DNA of 23,227 nt from Eshraghiella sp964405265 (GCA_964405265.1 CAYONC010000020.1:1-23227), one strand, 5' to 3'. Shown: positions 8,371-15,538, counted from the stretch's first letter. Notes: generated by a model not told the origin, from the sequence alone. Translations and numbers: made by a program.

Positions 8371-9201
8371 ATGATTATTGACACCCACGTTCACATTGGC
8401 GGAGAGAATATGGGCTTTGACATGACCGAGGACAAGGTGCTTCGTGCAATGGAAAAATATGACATATCCCATGTTATATTGTCCAATGCAGATTCAGGTG
8501 AGGTGGATTTTGAACAGAGACCGCTGCCTGAGAATGTGTTATGTACACAGGAAGAAGCTTTGAAACGTTCCATAAGCTTTGCAAGGCAGCATCAGGGCAG
8601 AATAAGCGTGGCGGTATGGGTGCGGCCGTATTTTCAGCAGCCGACGGAAGAGCTGGAAAAGCTCATAAGAGATAATATCGATATAATAAGGGCTGTGAAG
8701 CTTCATCCGTTTCATTCAAGGACGGCACCCGACAGTGACAGGGCACTGCCTTATATAAGGCTTGCCGCGGAATATAATCTGGCGGTGGTGTCCCATACGG
8801 ATAACGGGACAGAAGGAGCACCAAAGAGACTGTATAATGCAGCTGTAAAATTTCCGGGTATTCCGTTTGTAATGGTTCATATGGGGCTGGGAAGTGACAA
8901 TGGTACTGCACTTGATCTGCTTGGAAAAGCGGATAATTTATACGGAGATACGGCATGGGTTCCGATGAGTACCACCCTTGAAGCCATACGCAGGTATGGA
9001 GCCGGGAAAATGATGTTTGGAAGTGACATGCCAATAGACGGTGAGGATACTTATCTGTGTAATCCTAAGGGAGAGAGAGCAGTATACCAGGATTATTTTC
9101 ATGTGCTTCCGGAATTAATAAGTAAGGATGCCTATGATTCGCTGATGTATAAGAATGCCGTCAGACTGTTTGGAATTAAAGGCTTTACTAATCAGACATA
9201 A
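8371..9201 (+). CDS. Amidohydrolase-2 family metal-dependent hydrolase
   Basis: The 276-residue protein has the TIM-barrel amidohydrolase layout of the uracil-decarboxylase-like (Amidohydro_2) group. A DTHVHIGG start supplies the metal-binding HxH (residues 6 and 8), VKLHP and SHTDN supply the middle metal and substrate positions, VHMG follows, and FGSDMP carries the late catalytic aspartate. No signal peptide is seen, so it acts in the cytosol. The substrate cannot be told; relatives hydrolyse or decarboxylate small cyclic or aromatic acids, and many are uncharacterised. AAGGAAGG precedes the start; a GTG at 8365 is an alternative that adds two residues. It has its own promoter, and its last codons contain the promoter of the queuosine operon. 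Confidence 0.85.
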   Translation: MIIDTHVHIGGENMGFDMTEDKVLRAMEKYDISHVILSNADSGEVDFEQRPLPENVLCTQEEALKRSISFARQHQGRISVAVWVRPYFQQPTEELEKLIRDNIDIIRAVKLHPFHSRTAPDSDRALPYIRLAAEYNLAVVSHTDNGTEGAPKRLYNAAVKFPGIPFVMVHMGLGSDNGTALDLLGKADNLYGDTAWVPMSTTLEAIRRYGAGKMMFGSDMPIDGEDTYLCNPKGERAVYQDYFHVLPELISKDAYDSLMYKNAVRLFGIKGFTNQT

Positions 9202-9212
9202 TGTAATATAAT
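9184..9212 (+). promoter_or_regulatory. SigA promoter for the queuosine-precursor operon
   Basis: TTTACT at 9184-9189 and a perfect TATAAT at 9207-9212 are 17 bases apart. The -35 lies inside the last codons of the amidohydrolase. Transcription should start near 9219, just before the riboswitch aptamer. Confidence 0.8.
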
Positions 9213-9224
9213 TGGAAAATCAAT

Positions 9225-9268
9225 AAGACAGTTCGCTTGTACCATCCTGTCTTTAAACAAAACCAGGG
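9225..9268 (+). promoter_or_regulatory. preQ1-I riboswitch aptamer
   Basis: Stem P1 is AAGACAG (9225-9231) with CTGTCTT (9247-9253). The loop begins TTCGC (9232-9236), and the A-rich tail TTAAACAAAACCAGGG (9253-9268) follows. This closely parallels the compact preQ1-I aptamer of Thermoanaerobacter tengcongensis, which has UCGC in the loop, a ligand-contacting C just before the 3' P1 strand (here C9246) and a UUAACAAAAC...GG tail. The tail Gs (9266-9268) can pair with loop C9234 and C9236 as the pseudoknot. It sits between the operon promoter and an intrinsic terminator, immediately ahead of the preQ1 synthesis genes. Confidence 0.88.
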
Positions 9269-9277
9269 CAGCTTATT

Positions 9278-9307
9278 ATCGGATGAGACTGCTCATCCGA
9301 TTTTTTT
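9278..9307 (+). terminator. Riboswitch-controlled intrinsic terminator
   Basis: A perfect 10-bp stem (9278-9287 with 9292-9301), loop ACTG and a run of seven T (9301-9307) end 27 bases before queD. GGATG in the left arm (9281-9285) could instead pair with CATCC at 9243-9247 inside the aptamer, giving a terminator/antiterminator switch. Confidence 0.92.
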
Positions 9308-9334
9308 GTAACAGGAAAATAATTGGAGGATAAT

Positions 9335-9757
9335 ATGTATACACTGACTTCAGAACACAGCTTTGATGCCGCACATTTTTTACACGGCTATAATGGAAAA
9401 TGCAGCAACATCCACGGACACAGGTGGAGAGTTGTTGTGGAAATATCGAGTGAAAGTCTTAAAAATGACAATCATGCCCGTGGCATGGTTGTTGATTTTG
9501 ATGTCCTTAAAGAGGATGTTAGGAATATGGTCGATATATTTGACCACTGCCTTATCATGGAAAAGGGCAGTTTAAGGCCTGAGACTCTTGCTGCACTGAC
9601 TGCTGAACGCATTAAAATGATAGAGCTTGAGTTCAGGACGACGGCGGAAAACTTTGCAAAGTATTTTTATGATGTGATGTCAGGAAAAGGTTATGACGTA
9701 AAAAAAGTATCGGTATACGAGACGCCTAATAACCGTGCATCATACAGCGGGGAATGA
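9335..9757 (+). CDS. queD: 6-carboxy-5,6,7,8-tetrahydropterin synthase QueD
   Basis: QueD converts dihydroneopterin triphosphate to 6-carboxytetrahydropterin, the second step of queuosine precursor synthesis. The 140-residue protein shows the PTPS-family zinc histidines H14 (FDAAH), H27 and H29 (IHGH), the catalytic cysteine C23 (GKCSNIHGH), and the late VYETPNN substrate-binding motif. The start is the ATG five bases after GGAGG; an in-frame TTG at 9323 overlaps that ribosome binding site and is rejected. It is the first gene after the preQ1 riboswitch, and its TGA overlaps an ATG upstream of queE. A mammalian-type pyruvoyl-tetrahydropterin synthase role is unlikely given the QueE, QueC and QueF partners. 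Confidence 0.96.
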   Translation: MYTLTSEHSFDAAHFLHGYNGKCSNIHGHRWRVVVEISSESLKNDNHARGMVVDFDVLKEDVRNMVDIFDHCLIMEKGSLRPETLAALTAERIKMIELEFRTTAENFAKYFYDVMSGKGYDVKKVSVYETPNNRASYSGE

Positions 9758-9759
9758 TT

Positions 9760-10428
9760 ATGTCGGAATTTAAGGTTGCAGAAATATTTACCAGTATTAA
9801 CGGAGAAGGGACGAAAGCAGGACAGCCTGCGGTCTTTGTGCGTTTTACGGGATGTAATCTTGGCTGTTCCTATTGTGACACTGCATGGGCCAACAGGGAA
9901 GATTCCCCGTTTACCGTTATGACTGACAGGGAAATATACAATGCGGTAAAGTCTAAGGGGATTGCCAACGTAACAGTTACGGGTGGAGAACCGCTGTACA
10001 GGCAGGGAATAGGCAGTCTGTTAAAGATGATTGACGAGGATACTTTTCTTCAAGGAGAAATAGAGACTAACGGAAGCATATCGCTTGCACCGTTTGTGCA
10101 ATATTGCAATACCATAAGCTTTACGATGGACTACAAGCTTCCGTCAAGCGGAATGGAAAATAAAATGTGTCAGAATAATTTTGATGTGTTGAGAAGTCAT
10201 GATACGGTTAAATTTGTTGCGGGAAGTCTTGAAGATCTTGACAGGGCATTAGAGATTATTGACAGGCACAGGCTCAGAAAAAGAGTGAATATATACATAA
10301 GTCCGGTATTCGGAAAAATTGATCCGAAGACAATAGTGGAATTTATGATTGAGAACAGGATGAATGACGTTAATATGCAGCTGCAGCTGCATAAATTCAT
10401 ATGGGACCCTGATGAAAAAGGGGTATAG
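9760..10428 (+). CDS. queE: 7-carboxy-7-deazaguanine synthase QueE (radical SAM)
   Basis: QueE is a radical SAM enzyme that contracts 6-carboxytetrahydropterin to 7-carboxy-7-deazaguanine. The 222-residue protein has FTSINGEG at the N-terminus, where substrate and metal contacts lie. The iron-sulfur cysteines C32, C36 and C39 are in CNLGCSYC, the CX3CX2C form, followed by TGGEP. ETNGS and YKLPSSG come later. I take the ATG at 9760, seven bases after GGGGA; the ATG at 9754, which overlaps the queD stop, would add two residues. Length is normal for the short Gram-positive form. Its position between queD and folE makes the function firm. Confidence 0.96.
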   Translation: MSEFKVAEIFTSINGEGTKAGQPAVFVRFTGCNLGCSYCDTAWANREDSPFTVMTDREIYNAVKSKGIANVTVTGGEPLYRQGIGSLLKMIDEDTFLQGEIETNGSISLAPFVQYCNTISFTMDYKLPSSGMENKMCQNNFDVLRSHDTVKFVAGSLEDLDRALEIIDRHRLRKRVNIYISPVFGKIDPKTIVEFMIENRMNDVNMQLQLHKFIWDPDEKGV

Positions 10429-10441
10429 GAGGAATACAAAA

Positions 10442-11020
10442 ATGGCAATAGATACGGAAGCTGTAAGGGAGCATATAAGAGGACTTATAATTGCACTCGG
10501 AGATAATCCTAACAGGGAGGGGCTTAAGGATACTCCTGACAGGGTGGCTAAGATGTACGAAGAGGTTTTTGAAGGAATGAATTATTCCAACAGGGAAATT
10601 GCTGCCATGTTTGACAAAACATTTGAACGGGAGCTTGATTTTTCGGAATCGGATAATGATGTCGTGGTAGTCAGGGATATTGATATTTTCAGTTATTGTG
10701 AACATCACCTTGCACTCATGTATGACATGAAGGTAACGGTTGCATATGTTCCGAACGGAAAAGTAATCGGATTAAGTAAAATTGCGAGAATATGCGACAT
10801 GGTAGGAAAGAGGCTTCAGCTTCAGGAAAGAATCGGTTCTGACATTGCCGACATAATGACGATGGTTACGGAATCGGATGATATTGCCGTATTGATTGAA
10901 GGACGTCACAGCTGTATGAGTGCAAGAGGCATAAAAAAGACTGACGCAAAGACATATACGGAAACCCTCAGGGGAAGATTCAGGACGGATGTGGGTCTTC
11001 AGCTGAGAATCAGACGATAA
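10442..11020 (+). CDS. folE: GTP cyclohydrolase I
   Basis: FolE opens the GTP ring to give dihydroneopterin triphosphate, the shared entry to folate and queuosine synthesis. The 192-residue protein carries zinc ligands C86 and H89 (YCEHH) and C158 (HSCM), and the KVIGLSKIARI and ERI motifs. The start is the ATG nine bases after AGGAGG; a longer open frame from 10364 is just queE overlap. Location inside the riboswitch-controlled operon suggests its main duty here is to feed QueD; no other folate gene is present in the window. Confidence 0.96.
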   Translation: MAIDTEAVREHIRGLIIALGDNPNREGLKDTPDRVAKMYEEVFEGMNYSNREIAAMFDKTFERELDFSESDNDVVVVRDIDIFSYCEHHLALMYDMKVTVAYVPNGKVIGLSKIARICDMVGKRLQLQERIGSDIADIMTMVTESDDIAVLIEGRHSCMSARGIKKTDAKTYTETLRGRFRTDVGLQLRIRR

Positions 11021-11033
11021 TGGGAGAAAAAAG

Positions 11034-11729
11034 ATGAAAGCATTGGTTTTATTCAGCGGCGGCGTGGATTCATCAACGTGCCTTGCAATGGCGGTTGAAA
11101 GATACGGTTCTGCAGATGTGACGGCACTTTCCGTAACATATGGTCAGAAGCATGACAGGGAGATACGGAGTGCCGTTGATATAGCATCATATTACGGGGT
11201 GGAGCATATTTATCTTGACCTTGGTAAAATATTCCAATACAGTGACTGCTCACTTTTGTCACATTCGGACCGGGAAATTCCACATATGTCGTATAGTGAA
11301 CAGACGTCGAAATCCGGTAATCTGCCGGTATCCACTTATGTACCGTTCAGAAACGGACTGTTTCTGTCTGCAGCGGCAAGCGTGGCAATTTCAAAAGGCT
11401 GTGGAATTATTTTATATGGAGCACATGGTGATGATGCGGCAGGCTGTGCATATCCGGACTGCACGGATGCATTTAACAGGGCAATGGCAGATGCGGTATA
11501 CGAGGGCAGCGGCAGACAGGTAAGAATAGAAGCTCCCTTTGTCAACATGACCAAGAAGGACATTGTCAGGGAGGGCTTAAGGCTCGGAGTTCCGTATGAA
11601 CTGAGCTGGAGCTGTTATGAAGGAAAAGACAGACCGTGCATGGTATGCGGAACATGCCGTGACAGAATAAGGGCATTTGAAGAAAACGGGGTTATGGACC
11701 CTTTATTAAGTAAGGAGACCGGAATATGA
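11034..11729 (+). CDS. queC: 7-cyano-7-deazaguanine (preQ0) synthase QueC
   Basis: QueC uses two ATP and ammonia to turn 7-carboxy-7-deazaguanine into preQ0. The 231-residue protein has the PP-loop SGGVDSST at residues 8-15, YGQKH further on, and four zinc cysteines near the C-terminus (C194, C202, C205, C208). These features and the length match the family. GGGAGAAAA precedes the ATG, and the stop overlaps the queF start as ATGA, indicating translational coupling. Confidence 0.97.
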   Translation: MKALVLFSGGVDSSTCLAMAVERYGSADVTALSVTYGQKHDREIRSAVDIASYYGVEHIYLDLGKIFQYSDCSLLSHSDREIPHMSYSEQTSKSGNLPVSTYVPFRNGLFLSAAASVAISKGCGIILYGAHGDDAAGCAYPDCTDAFNRAMADAVYEGSGRQVRIEAPFVNMTKKDIVREGLRLGVPYELSWSCYEGKDRPCMVCGTCRDRIRAFEENGVMDPLLSKETGI

Positions 11730-12223
11730 ACGGAAGAACAGGAGAAGAAACGGAAGGAATAACACTGCTTGGAAATAAATCAGTAAAATATTCTGCCGAT
11801 TATGCACCGGAGGTGCTTGAAACTTTTATTAACAAACATCAGGACAATGATTATTTTGTTAAATTTAACTGCCCTGAATTTACAAGTCTGTGTCCTATTA
11901 CGGGTCAGCCGGATTTTGCGACGATAACAATTTCTTATGTGCCTGATGTGCGCATGGTTGAAAGCAAATCGCTGAAGCTGTATCTGTTCAGCTTCAGAAA
12001 TCACGGCGATTTTCATGAGGACTGTGTTAACATAATAATGAAGGATCTTATTAAACTAATGGAACCGAAATATATTGAAGTATGGGGAAAGTTTACGCCA
12101 AGGGGTGGCATAAGCATAGATCCGTACTGCAACTACGGAAAGCCTGGAACACCGTGGGAAAAGGTTGCATTTGAGCGAATGGCAGGGCATGATATGTACC
12201 CTGAAAAAGTTGATAACAGATAA
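11726..12223 (+). CDS. queF: NADPH-dependent 7-cyano-7-deazaguanine reductase QueF
   Basis: QueF reduces the nitrile of preQ0 to the amine of preQ1, the ligand sensed by the riboswitch ahead of this operon. The 165-residue length marks the single-domain (YkvM-type) form that assembles into a decamer. The nucleophilic cysteine is C56 and the acid is D63 in CPITGQPD. The family motif ESKSLKLY is at 79-86, FHE lies after the FRNHGD segment, and the C-terminal FTPRGGI is present. It is the last gene of the operon; a T-rich stretch follows the stop but no GC hairpin is seen, so the end of the transcript is not defined. Confidence 0.97.
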   Translation: MNGRTGEETEGITLLGNKSVKYSADYAPEVLETFINKHQDNDYFVKFNCPEFTSLCPITGQPDFATITISYVPDVRMVESKSLKLYLFSFRNHGDFHEDCVNIIMKDLIKLMEPKYIEVWGKFTPRGGISIDPYCNYGKPGTPWEKVAFERMAGHDMYPEKVDNR

Positions 12224-12242
12224 ATTTTTTTAATCAGTGTAT

Positions 12243-12269
12243 TAACATACAGCTCATGTATGCCGATAC
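12243..12269 (+). promoter_or_regulatory. SigD/sigma-28-like (motility) promoter
   Basis: TAAC at 12243-12246, a 15-base spacer and GCCGATAC at 12262-12269 match the flagellar sigma consensus TAAA-N15-GCCGATAA/T in spacing and in all but two positions. No comparable SigA -35/-10 pair was found in 12224-12325. The start would be near 12277, about 50 bases ahead of the next gene. Confidence 0.55.
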
Positions 12270-12284
12270 ATATTAAAACATAGT

Positions 12285-12302
12285 GTGCAAAAGGACTTGC
12301 AC
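12285..12302 (+). other. Small leader hairpin
   Basis: GTGCAA (12285-12290) and TTGCAC (12297-12302) form a perfect 6-bp stem around the loop AAGGAC, in the predicted 5' leader of the 193-aa gene and ten bases before its ribosome binding site. No T run follows, so it is not a terminator; function unknown. Confidence 0.35.
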
Positions 12303-12325
12303 CGTATTAACAAGGAGGGTTATTT

Positions 12326-12907
12326 ATGGAAGTAAAAATGACTGACGGTATTTATTCCCGCGAGGCTTATGGCACCTATTCATCGGGAAAGAAGACAGAA
12401 GCAGAGCAGCAGACGGACAGTACTGCAGCAGTGTATGAACAGAGTACACCTGAGAAGAAGGCAACCTACTCTGTTGCAAGAATGAGTGAGAGTGACAGGG
12501 CTGCACTGGTAGAACAGCTGAAATCGGAGCAGAGCAGCAGGGAACAGCAGTTAATGGATATTGTCCGTAATATGATGACCGGACAGGCGGGAACCTATGA
12601 CAGCGTATGGAAATTCCTTTCCGACGGTAATTTTGAAGTTGATTCAGCAACTGCTGCCCAGGCTAAGGAGGATATTTCCGAAAACGGTTATTACGGCGTA
12701 AAGCAGACATCAGAGCGACTTTTCGATTTTGCAATGGCACTTGCAGGAGATGATGTTGATAAGATGAAGGAAATGCAGGCGGCCGTGGAAAAAGGATTTA
12801 AGCTTGCAACCAATGCGTGGGGCAAGTCGCTTCCGCAGATATGTCATGATACACTTGATGCAACCAACAGTCTTTTTGAAGAATATTACGCATCAAAACA
12901 ACAATAA
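12326..12907 (+). CDS. Conserved-looking protein of unknown function, possible motility regulon member
   Basis: AAGGAGGG lies six bases upstream of the ATG, so translation is well supported. The 193-residue product has a Ser/Thr/Gln-rich, probably disordered N-terminus (1-45). A charged helical segment with repeated Gln and Glu follows (about 50-90). The C-terminal half (about 105-190) has NGYYGVKQTSERLFDFAMALAGDD and AVEKGFKLATNAWGKSLP. No membrane segment, signal peptide or catalytic motif is visible. The C-terminal half reminds me of the DUF5610-type region in some motility-linked proteins; that is recollection only. The SigD-like promoter supports a motility or cell-surface connection. 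It is followed by a hairpin and a small membrane protein gene, with which it may be cotranscribed. Confidence 0.75.
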   Translation: MEVKMTDGIYSREAYGTYSSGKKTEAEQQTDSTAAVYEQSTPEKKATYSVARMSESDRAALVEQLKSEQSSREQQLMDIVRNMMTGQAGTYDSVWKFLSDGNFEVDSATAAQAKEDISENGYYGVKQTSERLFDFAMALAGDDVDKMKEMQAAVEKGFKLATNAWGKSLPQICHDTLDATNSLFEEYYASKQQ

Positions 12908-12911
12908 AAAA

Positions 12912-12941
12912 TATGGGGCTGCACTTATGTGCGGTCCCGTA
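12912..12941 (+). other. Hairpin between the 193-aa and 95-aa genes
   Basis: GGGGCTGCAC (12915-12924) pairs with GTGCGGTCCC (12929-12938) over ten positions with two G-U pairs and a TTAT loop, and three more weak pairs extend it outward. Only TGTATTT follows, so it may be a weak terminator or a processing or stability element ahead of the AAGGAGG of the next gene. Confidence 0.5.
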
Positions 12942-12960
12942 TGTATTTAAGGAGGAACAT

Positions 12961-13248
12961 ATGTCAAGAATAATAGCATGGGGAGTCGGGGGAATTCTTT
13001 TAAGCATTTTTATAACATACATTCCTACAATTATAGCTTTTGTGAAGAAGAATGTGAATAACAAGCAGCTTCTTGTATATCAGTCTGTGATTGTGGTGAT
13101 TAATCTTGTAATATGCATATTGCTCAACCTTCTTCCGGGATTATTCATTTTCCGTATCGTGAGAAATGCATGGGATGTCATTTTCGGACTTACATGGATA
13201 TATATGCTTATATGTGCACTTATCAACAAGTATCTGCCGAGACCTTAG
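12961..13248 (+). CDS. Small membrane protein, unknown function
   Basis: The 95-residue product has three hydrophobic helices (about 4-26, 38-60 and 66-88) split by a basic loop (KKNVNNK), and ends in a short polar tail. The ATG follows AAGGAGGAACAT, a strong ribosome binding site; the open frame extends upstream to 12913 but that part is the hairpin. No family is recognised. It resembles small superinfection-immunity-type membrane proteins only in general shape. It lies 12 bases before the trpS promoter. Confidence 0.7.
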   Translation: MSRIIAWGVGGILLSIFITYIPTIIAFVKKNVNNKQLLVYQSVIVVINLVICILLNLLPGLFIFRIVRNAWDVIFGLTWIYMLICALINKYLPRP

Positions 13249-13259
13249 GATAATACTGC

Positions 13260-13287
13260 TTGACTTTTTTTATCCGTATTATAAAAT
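13260..13287 (+). promoter_or_regulatory. SigA-type promoter for trpS
   Basis: TTGACT at 13260-13265 and TAAAAT at 13282-13287 are 16 bases apart, the same elements and spacing as the lysA promoter. Only about 30 bases separate it from the trpS start, leaving no room for a T-box leader. Confidence 0.65.
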
Positions 13288-13322
13288 GTATATAGTAATT
13301 TTATGGAAGGTAAAGGCTTATA

Positions 13323-14408
13323 ATGAACAAGATAATTTTAACCGGAGACAGACCTACCGGAAGACTTCATATCGGACATTATGCAGGGTCTCTCAAGAGA
13401 AGGGTGGAACTGCAGAACTCCGGAGAATACGACAGAATATATATTATGATTGCCGATGCACAGGCGCTGACGGATAATTATGATAATCCTGATAAGATAA
13501 GGGAGAATATTGTTGAGGTTGCTCTTGATTATCTCTCCTGCGGCATTAATCCGGATATATCAACGATATTCATACAGTCCATGATACCGGAGCTTACGGA
13601 ACTGACGTTTTACTATATGAATCTTGTTACGGAAGCACGTCTGCACAGGAATCCTACAATTAAGAGTGAGATAGAGATGAGAGGCTTCGGTGGCTCACTG
13701 CCGGTAGGCTTTTTGTGCTATCCGATAAGTCAGGCATCAGATATAACTGCATTTAAGGCTACAACCGTTCCGGCAGGAGAGGACCAGATGCCTATGGTTG
13801 AGCAGACAAGGGAAATCGTTAATAAGTTTAATGCCATATATGGTGAGACTCTTACGGAACCGCAGATTCTTCTGCCTGATAACAAGGCATGTCTCAGACT
13901 TCCGGGAACGGACGGTAAGGCTAAGATGAGCAAATCCATCGGAAACTGCATATATCTTGCAGATACGGAAGAGGAAGTCCGTAAGAAGATTATGTCAATG
14001 TATACAGACCCGAATCATCTGAGGGTAGAGGATCCGGGGACCATTGAAGGCAATACCGTGTTCACATATCTTGACGCATTCTGCCGTGATGAATATTTTG
14101 CTGAATTTCTGCCTGAGTATACCGGACTTGATGAACTCAAGGAGCATTACAGAAGAGGCGGACTCGGTGACGTAAAGGTGAAGAAGTTCCTGAACAATGT
14201 CATGCAGGTTGAGCTTGCGCCTGTAAGGGAGCGGAGAAAGAAATGGGAAAAGGATATTCCTGCCGTATATGACATATTGAAAAAGGGAAGCGAAGAAGCA
14301 CGCAGGGTTGCGGCACAGACACTTGATGATGTCAGAAGGGCAATGAAAATAAATTACTTTGATGACGGCGCTCTTATAAATGAGCACATGAAAAAGTATA
14401 TGGATTAG
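13323..14408 (+). CDS. trpS: Tryptophanyl-tRNA synthetase
   Basis: TrpS charges tRNA-Trp with tryptophan in the cytosol. The 361-residue class I synthetase has GDRPTGRLHIGH near the start, with the HIGH motif at residues 16-19, AGEDQ in the substrate pocket, and KMSKS at 201-205. Length suits the dimeric bacterial enzyme. GGAAGG and a T/A-rich spacer precede the ATG. The gene has its own promoter and a long hairpin after the stop. Absence of a T-box leader is notable for a Firmicutes trpS and suggests constitutive expression. Confidence 0.96.
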   Translation: MNKIILTGDRPTGRLHIGHYAGSLKRRVELQNSGEYDRIYIMIADAQALTDNYDNPDKIRENIVEVALDYLSCGINPDISTIFIQSMIPELTELTFYYMNLVTEARLHRNPTIKSEIEMRGFGGSLPVGFLCYPISQASDITAFKATTVPAGEDQMPMVEQTREIVNKFNAIYGETLTEPQILLPDNKACLRLPGTDGKAKMSKSIGNCIYLADTEEEVRKKIMSMYTDPNHLRVEDPGTIEGNTVFTYLDAFCRDEYFAEFLPEYTGLDELKEHYRRGGLGDVKVKKFLNNVMQVELAPVRERRKKWEKDIPAVYDILKKGSEEARRVAAQTLDDVRRAMKINYFDDGALINEHMKKYMD

Positions 14409-14417
14409 TTATATAAA

Positions 14418-14448
14418 CAGGTGGCATACCGATGCGGTATGCCACCTG
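14418..14448. terminator. Hairpin between convergent trpS and phospholipase-family gene
   Basis: A perfect 13-bp inverted repeat (14418-14430 with 14436-14448) surrounds a 5-base loop (GATGC). It lies nine bases after the trpS stop and 29 before the stop of the minus-strand gene. No T run follows on either strand. Confidence 0.7.
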
Positions 14449-14477
14449 ATGTCTTATGGTCTGAAGAATGATTTCTA

Positions 14478-15434
14478 TTACCTCTTAAGCTCAATACTGC
14501 AGTCAAGTCCGCTTGTCATTGAGAGATTTCCGAGCTTTTCCAATATTCCGGAGCCTGAGGTGTCATTGCATCTGTATGATTTATCCAGTGCTTCATACAT
14601 ATAATTCATAAGGCCGGTATGTCTGCATACGGCATTATCAACAAGGCTGTATACTGATTCGGAAGAAGGCGTACCGGAATCCCACGGATTGCACCATAAG
14701 GCGTGGCCTGTGTTGCACGGGTCATCCATATGCTCCGCATCATTAACCAGAAGGGGTGAAAAAACTGCATATCCGACAGTATGGCGTTCAATGAAATTCA
14801 GAATGTTATGCTTGTAACCGGTTTTGTCCATAACCAGCGAGCTTTCAAGCCTGAAGCTCAGCAATGCGGATTTTATGGAAAAGGTGGATATTTCCACATT
14901 ATAAGTGTACAAAATTGCTTTATGGAGAAGCATGGCAATTACATTCTGTTCATCGACAGGCAATCGCGCAGCTTTTTTATGGTTAAAGCTGTCAGGCGTC
15001 ATATTTTTATAATTCTTTAATACGCAGCGGTCAATATCCGTTTCAAGTCCGAAATGGATGCCTAAGACCCTGCTGTCAGCGGCTGTACCTACACGACTGT
15101 ATACATAAGGATGAAGAGCCGTATCCGCAATATAGTGCCCCATATATCCTAAAATATAGGCGGTGCAGATTTCAAAATCACGTTCATCACGGACCGTCTC
15201 CACGGACTTTATCAGGTTTTTGAAAAAGTTTCCGGTGTCCTTTTTGTGGAGACTGTTTCCGATATTGATTCCGTGTCCGTAAGAAGCCGGAGGATAATAA
15301 AAAAATACATCAGGTCCCTGAAGTCCTGTCAGGTATGAATGACGGTATTTTTTAATAATGTTTTTTATTCCGGTATCTTCAAGCTGCCTGAAGGCATTGA
15401 CTCCCATTATGTGATGTGTTACAAATCCGGGCAT
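14478..15434 (-). CDS. Zinc-dependent phospholipase C family protein
   Basis: The 318-residue protein belongs to the zinc-dependent PLC/S1-P1-like family. It has the N-terminal THH(I)MG segment (H7, H8), QGPDVFFYYP (D42), and GYMGHYIADTALHP with H100, D104 and H108, all expected zinc ligands. Secreted members such as alpha-toxin carry a signal peptide, but here the sequence starts MPGFVTHH with no hydrophobic leader, as in the many uncharacterised Clostridia paralogues presumed cytosolic. The substrate is unknown and phospholipase activity is not assured. The ATG follows AAAGGAG on the minus strand. It stands alone, convergent with trpS and divergent from the HAD gene. Confidence 0.85.
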   Translation of the reverse strand: MPGFVTHHIMGVNAFRQLEDTGIKNIIKKYRHSYLTGLQGPDVFFYYPPASYGHGINIGNSLHKKDTGNFFKNLIKSVETVRDERDFEICTAYILGYMGHYIADTALHPYVYSRVGTAADSRVLGIHFGLETDIDRCVLKNYKNMTPDSFNHKKAARLPVDEQNVIAMLLHKAILYTYNVEISTFSIKSALLSFRLESSLVMDKTGYKHNILNFIERHTVGYAVFSPLLVNDAEHMDDPCNTGHALWCNPWDSGTPSSESVYSLVDNAVCRHTGLMNYMYEALDKSYRCNDTSGSGILEKLGNLSMTSGLDCSIELKR

Positions 15435-15470
15435 ATGTATCCGACTCCTTTTCTGATAAATATACCTATG

Positions 15471-15498
15471 ATTATATACAATTTAACCGGTTTGTAAA
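15471..15498 (-). promoter_or_regulatory. SigA-type promoter for the phospholipase-family gene
   Basis: On the minus strand TTTACA (15498-15493) and TATAAT (15476-15471) are 16 bases apart, about 36 bases ahead of the start. Confidence 0.65.
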
Positions 15499-15509
15499 CA
15501 GTATAATTC

Positions 15510-15538
15510 TTGAAAGTATGCGTGTAATCTGATAGAAT
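15510..15538 (+). promoter_or_regulatory. SigA-type promoter for the HAD phosphatase
   Basis: TTGAAA at 15510-15515 and TAGAAT at 15533-15538 are 17 bases apart, about 34 bases ahead of the start and back to back with the minus-strand promoter. Confidence 0.65.

Noticed and set aside
12224..12245. Intrinsic terminator after queF at the T7 run
   Set aside because: The T run has no GC-rich hairpin immediately before it.
13260..13322. A T-box leader ahead of trpS, as is common in Firmicutes
   Set aside because: The promoter lies about 30 bases from the start codon; there is no room for the specifier loop, T-box and terminator.
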